In this document: one piece after another, positions 18,917 through 22,225 of the stretch
How the letters are laid out: each line of letters starts with the position of its first letter
Numbering within the stretch: the first letter of the stretch is position 1
NCBI GenBank assembly: GCA_003427395.1
Contig: BFEA01000352.1
Location: 1,388,789-1,411,013, forward strand
Length of the DNA: 22,225 nucleotides
Source of the DNA: Chara braunii
Taxonomy: Eukaryota > Streptophyta > Charophyceae > Charales > Characeae
Direction: 5' to 3'
The notes under the pieces: generated by a model
Told to the model about the DNA's origin: nothing
Seen by the model: the letters and a program-made list of their open reading frames with translations, nothing else
Databases searched by the model: none
Program-made: the position numbers and the translations under genes

Positions 18917-19302
18917 TTGCAAATTTGCCAATCGTGCGTGACGCGGCCAGGAAGGTCCCCCCAGCGGGGACCATGCACTCGACACCGCATTGACGTACCC
19001 CCACATTTAACGACATACCAAATCTTCCATGCATCCAAACTGTTACCCTACATGGAAGGTCAGGATTTCCCAAACAAACTGTCAATGTTTCCTTCGATGG
19101 ATGGTGGATGCCAGGTTGAGAGAATCATTGACCATGATTTCTTTTCTACAGTTGGAGGAGGAAGACCACAGAAGCAATATGAGGTAAAGTTGAGTAACCA
19201 GCCAGATTCTGAAGCTAGATGGTTCAGCAAGAAAGAACTATTACCTACTGCCCTGATATAGTTGTTGCGTATGAACAAGAGTTAAGAGAAAACCGAGCCT
19301 GA
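18917..19302 (+). pseudogene. Second chromovirus remnant: pol end with chromodomain
   Basis: The plus strand encodes RIDVPPHLTTYQIFHASKLL, the post-integrase linker, then GGCQVERIIDHDFFSTVGGG and KQYEVKLSNQPDSEARWFSK, followed by KELLP. The order V-E-R-I-I-D...Y-x-V-K...S-E-A-x-W...E-L-L follows the chromodomain pattern closely, including the conserved tryptophan. After a one-base shift near 19250 the sequence continues DIVVAYEQELRENRA and stops with TGA at 19300-19302. This is the last part of a Ty3/gypsy pol on the opposite strand to the main element, and clearly diverged from it. Integrase core, RT and gag are not found upstream, so the main element or older deletions removed them. Confidence 0.82.
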
Positions 19303-19699
19303 AAGAATAATTTATGCGGTGGAACTCGAAATCGGGTCGGATGGAATGTAATAAACCAAGTTCAGATCAGCACAAGGGTCGTCACTTTTGGTCGAAGGCC
19401 AGTAATAGGGGTCAAAAGTTACGTCCCTAGCGTGAGAAATGGTTGAGAAAGTGCCCAGGGTCAAGGGGTACCAAGATCTTAGTCAAAAGTTGTGTCCAGT
19501 ACCCAACGTGAAACAATTGACCCTTGGAAAATCAAGAGTCAGCCCAAGCACGGGATTCCAGACCCAAAGTCAAAGTCAACCCGCTGGTCAGCCATAGCTG
19601 TTGATCAGATGCACATCACTGGTTGTCTGCAGGTATCCAAAGGATTCCAGTTAACAAAGGGCAAGAAAAAACAAAGGGCGGGGAAAAACAAAGGGGAAC
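19303..19699. other. Non-coding stretch after the chromodomain remnant
   Basis: It contains GGTCAAAAGT-type degenerate repeats (for example near 19398 and 19483) and a purine-rich run with repeated AACAAAGGG (about 19660-19697). It could be the 3' untranslated part of the second chromovirus. I see no LTR border. Confidence 0.4.
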
Positions 19700-19702
19700 T
19701 AA

Positions 19703-20175
19703 GGACCTCGTTCCACTACCCTCGACTTCAAAAGAAACTCAAGGGCAGCCCTACACGCGCCCTTGAGCCTAAACGTAATTAAAAAATACTGGTAGTCAGC
19801 ATCGTTCCACTACACCCTACAGTTCCTGCTCGCAAAAGGAGAGAGAACATGTGCTGCACCGTGGTTGGGTCAAGACAAGGCAGATTGGAATTAAAAAAAA
19901 ATAAAAAATAAAAAAACGACGGGAGGACCGAAAGCAACCTGTTGGCACTGTTTTCAAGGGAATTCAGGGAATTCGAAGTCACCGCTGGGAGGTGACTCAA
20001 AAATTGGGCCGGTTTTTTGCCTGGGCGCCCTACAGCCACCCTAGAGTTTCAGAGCGCGAATTTATTGGGGCGGGAACGTTAATCACTTTTAATGGTGATT
20101 AGCGAATCTCAAGGGCGTAATGGAACAGTGCCGCCCGTGAGATTTTTTCAAGTCGAGGGCAGTGGAACGAGGCCC
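19703..20175. mobile_element. PIF/Harbinger-like (Tourist-type) element, 473 bp
   Basis: The terminal inverted repeats start GGACCTCGTTCCACTACC on the left and GGGCCTCGTTCCACTGCC on the right (reverse complement of the end). About 30 of the first 33 bases match, and similarity extends with gaps to about 75. TAA flanks both sides (19700-19702, 20176-20178). A 3-bp TWA duplication with GGGCCT-type ends is typical of PIF/Harbinger MITEs. Each TIR also holds an internal hairpin, CTCAAGGGC...GCCCTTGAG on the left and nearly the same on the right. No transposase is encoded. Confidence 0.8.
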
Positions 20176-20652
20176 TAATTCGAGACTTCTGTTCCGCATA
20201 CTTGTGACGTGCTTCAGGGCAGGAAAAAAAAAGGGCAGAGAGGACAAAAAAATCAGCGCTGCAGCAATTGTTTCACGGGTCTTTCCATGAGAACAACAAA
20301 AGTCAGTACAGAGTCTGACCAGACACGCATACACACATAGCCGCGAGAAGCACAGCACAAATATGCGGAACAGAAATCTCAAATTAGTTCACAATAACAG
20401 GAGAAGAACGTCGCAGCTCACCAACCATAGCAAGCCATGATGGCCAGCTATGCCGTCACCTCCCTCCTCAACACTAAAACAGAGTCCCTAACCGACTCAT
20501 CAGGATGCTCAGCCTTAACAGTCTGCTGGTTGTTGTTGTTTTTTCGGTGGTTAACTTATGATGCTTCAAGCCACATTTAAAAAAGGGAAAAACAGGAAAA
20601 AAAAGGAATACCCCGTAGACCGTTCAGGTATAGAGGGGCAAAAGAAAAACCA
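20176..20652. other. Non-coding stretch, nothing recognised
   Basis: No ORF with a motif, and no further TIR. It contains several short A runs. Confidence 0.45.
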
Positions 20653-20753
20653 GCGCATGTGGCTGAATGATGGTACACCCACAAACTCCATAAGCAGATC
20701 CAGGTTCGAATCTTGATGGACCAAAGTTGAATAAAACTCCTAAAAAAAAAAAA
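20653..20753 (+). mobile_element. tRNA-derived SINE-like unit
   Basis: A pol III A box, TGGCTGAATGATGG (20660-20673), and a B box, GGTTCGAATCT (20703-20713), are spaced as in tRNA genes. After a short body (GGACCAAAGTTGAATAAAAC) a 12-nt A run (20742-20753) ends the unit. The acceptor and T stems do not pair well, so it is not a functional tRNA gene. It is compatible with a very short SINE or a retroposed tRNA pseudogene. I see no clear target duplication. Confidence 0.55.
20660..20713 (+). promoter_or_regulatory. Internal pol III promoter (A and B boxes)
   Basis: The B box matches the RGTTCRANTCY consensus exactly; the A box is close to TRGCNNARYNGG. The distance between the starts of the two boxes is 43 nt. 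Confidence 0.55.
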
Positions 20754-21123
20754 TGGGCCCAATCAGTTCTATGCTGGAATCTCAAAGCCGTCCCCCTTAC
20801 CGCCCCCCCCCCAAGAAAAATAAAGGAGAAAAATACTAACAAACAGGGTATGTGTTCTGAAAAGTAGTGGAATTCCGACGAAACATATGTCTTTCAAGCC
20901 CCAAAGCTCACTCACTCCTACCCCCCGTCTTTGTCCCTATTCTCTCCTTCCATCAGTGGTTCACCGGATGGTTCTTAGTAGTGATTTTGTATACATAGTG
21001 CTACATACCCGGTCCTACCGGGGAGTCCACCCCCAACCGGAACCGGGCTGGTGGGACCGGCCGGTCGACCGGTCCGGTTGCCTCCCGAAGGCCTACAGCG
21101 CATCACAGAAAAAAGGCCGAAAC
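20754..21123. other. Non-coding stretch with CCGG-rich patch
   Basis: It contains a C run (about 20803-20813), then a patch at 21006-21085 dense in CCGG/ACCGGT, including the palindrome CCGGTCGACCGG. This resembles the subterminal pattern of the hAT-like MITE, but I found no matching TIR pair or duplication. Confidence 0.4.
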
Positions 21124-21189
21124 GAATTTTTTTTGGGCCAGGAGGCCCCCACACGGGTTGTGGGGGCCTCCTGGCCCAAAAAAAAATTC
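21124..21189. repeat. Near-perfect 30-bp inverted repeat
   Basis: The left arm 21124-21153 and right arm 21159-21189 are complementary except for one extra A. They surround a 5-nt loop (CGGGT). The arm runs from GAATTTTTTTT through GGGCCAGGAGG to CCCCCACA. Flanks do not continue the symmetry. Confidence 0.95.
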
Positions 21190-21221
21190 AAACCGGTACC
21201 GCAGGCCCGCCTACGTGCTTC

Positions 21222-21288
21222 CAAAACGGCGGCCTCTCCGGACTGCTGATCGAGGCAGATCGGCGGCCCAGATGAGGCCGCCGTTTTG
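21222..21288. repeat. 15-bp perfect inverted repeat
   Basis: CAAAACGGCGGCCTC (21222-21236) pairs with GAGGCCGCCGTTTTG (21274-21288) around a 37-nt loop. It lies 32 bp from the larger hairpin. Confidence 0.92.
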
Positions 21289-21291
21289 AAA

Positions 21292-21460
21292 GTTGGAGGG
21301 AGGGCAGTCCTCCCCGTTTTCCCGCCTTTCAGAGTTGGAGGGAGGGCAGTCACGAGTTGCCCGTCGTCGTCGTCGCCCGTGGCAGCTCCCGTCCTCGCCT
21401 CCTCGTCGTCGTCGTCGCCTGTGGCAGCTCCCGTCGCCGTCCTCGTCGTTTTCATTGTCG
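21292..21460. repeat. Degenerate 42-bp tandem array (14-codon period)
   Basis: Units start at 21292, 21334, 21376 and 21418. The first two share GTTGGAGGGAGGGCAGTC; the next two share TGGCAGCTCCCGTC and (CGT)n. All spacings are 42 bp, a multiple of three. Frames on both strands therefore stay open: plus 21286-21888 with VGGRAV and PVAAPV repeats, and minus 21596-21093 with GAATGDDDD and ALPPT repeats. I consider coding unlikely but not excluded. Confidence 0.7.
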
Positions 21461-21544
21461 CCCGTGGCCGTTGCCAGCAGCTCCCATCGCGCGTTGCCCG
21501 TCGCCGTCCGTGGCCAGGAGCACCCATCGTGGAGGTAAGTGCCC

Positions 21545-21600
21545 ATTCTCTTCTTCTTCTTCTTCTTCCTCTCCTTCTTCTTCTTCTTCTTCTCACCCTA
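21545..21600. repeat. (CTT)n microsatellite
   Basis: Two CTT runs with small interruptions. Just upstream, at about 21534, GGAG|GTAAGT is a good splice-donor match. Confidence 0.9.
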
Positions 21601-21612
21601 GCTTACCACTTC

Positions 21613-21719
21613 AGAGAGAGAGAGAGCGAGAGAGAGAGAGAGGGAGTACGCGAGTGGGCACGCCGCGCGCGCGCGCGTGAGAGAGAGAGAGAGAGAGAGA
21701 GAAGGCGAGTGTGCGTGCG

Positions 21720-21775
<56 letters not shown>
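21613..21775. repeat. (GA)n blocks with a central (CG)n run
   Basis: GA runs lie at 21613-21642, 21679-21702 and 21722-21775. An alternating CG run lies at 21664-21677, between the first two. Confidence 0.95.
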
Positions 21776-21778
<3 letters not shown>

Positions 21779-21897
21779 TTTTTTCTTTCTTTTCCCCCCT
21801 TCTTGTTCTTCCTTTCTTCTTCTTCAACTTTTTCTTCTTCTTCTTCTTCTTCCTTTCTTCTTCTTCGTCTTCTTTCTCCTACTTCTAACTACTTCCT

Positions 21898-21900
<3 letters not shown>
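21776..21900. repeat. Pyrimidine-rich TTC/CTT tract
   Basis: About 120 bases of mainly T and C with TTC repeats, lying between two GA runs on the same strand. The complement is therefore purine-rich. Confidence 0.9.

Positions 21901-21959
<59 letters not shown>
21901..21959. repeat. (AG)n microsatellite
   Basis: A 58-base uninterrupted AG run. Confidence 0.97.
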
Positions 21960-21962
<3 letters not shown>

Positions 21963-22004
21963 GTTTTTTATTTTTTTTATTTTTTTTCATCTTCTACTGC
22001 TGCC

Positions 22005-22020
22005 GCTGCCACGTGGCAGC
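22005..22020. promoter_or_regulatory. 16-bp palindrome with G-box
   Basis: GCTGCCACGTGGCAGC is a perfect palindrome around CACGTG, the plant G-box bound by bZIP and bHLH factors. A second CACGTG lies at 22109-22114. Two G-boxes near GA repeats fit a plant promoter or 5' leader, but no gene is visible before the window ends. Confidence 0.5.
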
Positions 22021-22053
22021 GAACGCCATGTGGCATCCCGCCGCATTGGGATA

Positions 22054-22101
22054 GACAAACGCAACTCAAGACAAACGCAACTCAAGACAAACGCAACTCA
22101 A
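22054..22101. repeat. 16-bp direct repeat, three copies
   Basis: GACAAACGCAACTCAA is repeated exactly three times in tandem between the two G-boxes. Confidence 0.97.
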
Positions 22102-22111
22102 GACCGGCCAC

Positions 22112-22113
<2 letters not shown>

Positions 22114-22147
<34 letters not shown>
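22114..22147. repeat. (GA)n microsatellite at the right edge
   Basis: A 34-base GA run starting within the second G-box. Confidence 0.95.
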
Positions 22148-22151
<4 letters not shown>

Positions 22152-22225
22152 TACGTTGTTGCCAACGCCCGTGTCTGCTGAAACCAGACCACCACAACCC
22201 CCCCTAACCCTCGACCCCAAACCCC

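Noticed and set aside
21006-21085. A second hAT-like element with CCGG-rich subterminal region
   Set aside because: I could not find a paired terminus or a target duplication on either side.
21286-22115. Long overlapping RE/ER-rich and Ser-rich ORFs
   Set aside because: Most of their length is translation of GA, CTT and TTC repeats, open in several frames at once.
22190-22225. C-rich CCCCTAACCC...AAACCCC end as telomeric repeat
   Set aside because: There is no regular CCCTAAA periodicity.
1-22225. CRISPR arrays, bacterial operons, rRNA or intact tRNA genes
   Set aside because: No direct-repeat/spacer pattern, no operon-like gene packing, and no recognisable rRNA or foldable tRNA was seen; the window is eukaryotic repeat DNA.

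Overview
The window looks like repeat-rich, gene-poor nuclear DNA from a land plant. The evidence is a chromodomain-bearing Ty3/gypsy retrotransposon primed by initiator Met-tRNA, a plant L1-type LINE with a zf-RVT-like tail, hAT-like and PIF/Harbinger-like non-autonomous DNA transposons, a tRNA-derived SINE-like unit, and long GA/CTT microsatellites. I cannot name the species. No intact protein-coding gene is convincingly present.

Left flank (1-4988). There is no recognised gene, but there is a weak small spliced-ORF candidate (1522-1786, 88-nt GT..AG intron, AATAAA just downstream). A 66-bp minisatellite with a 22-codon period lies at 1996-2683. A 405-bp tandem duplication with polypurine boundaries lies at 3115-3924. 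A cluster of small hairpins lies at 4726-4810.

Main element (4989-18602, minus strand). This is a structurally complete but dead chromovirus-type Ty3/gypsy retrotransposon. Reading right to left it has a 5' LTR (17281-18602), an initiator-Met PBS (17267-17278), a ~2-kb leader, gag, protease, RT, RNase H, integrase and a chromodomain-like tail. A polypurine tract (9642-9654) and the 3' LTR follow. The 3' LTR is split by a 3.3-kb, 5'-truncated L1-type LINE on the plus strand (5937-9266) that has an 8-bp target duplication and a 52-nt poly(A). The leader carries a 606-bp hAT-like MITE with a perfect 8-bp duplication. The order of events is therefore: gypsy insertion first, then the LINE and the MITE independently inside it.

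Right flank (18603-22225). A second chromovirus remnant (plus strand, to 19302) ends at the close of its chromodomain. Next come a PIF/Harbinger-like element with TAA duplications (19703-20175), a SINE-like unit (about 20653-20753), two strong inverted repeats (21124-21189 and 21222-21288), a degenerate 42-bp repeat array, and a GA/CTT/CG microsatellite block with two G-boxes.

The coding remnants do not work together as a pathway; they are layered mobile-element insertions. The nonsense codons noted in the gypsy element can be explained by C:G to T:A transitions, as expected for methylated, silenced DNA.
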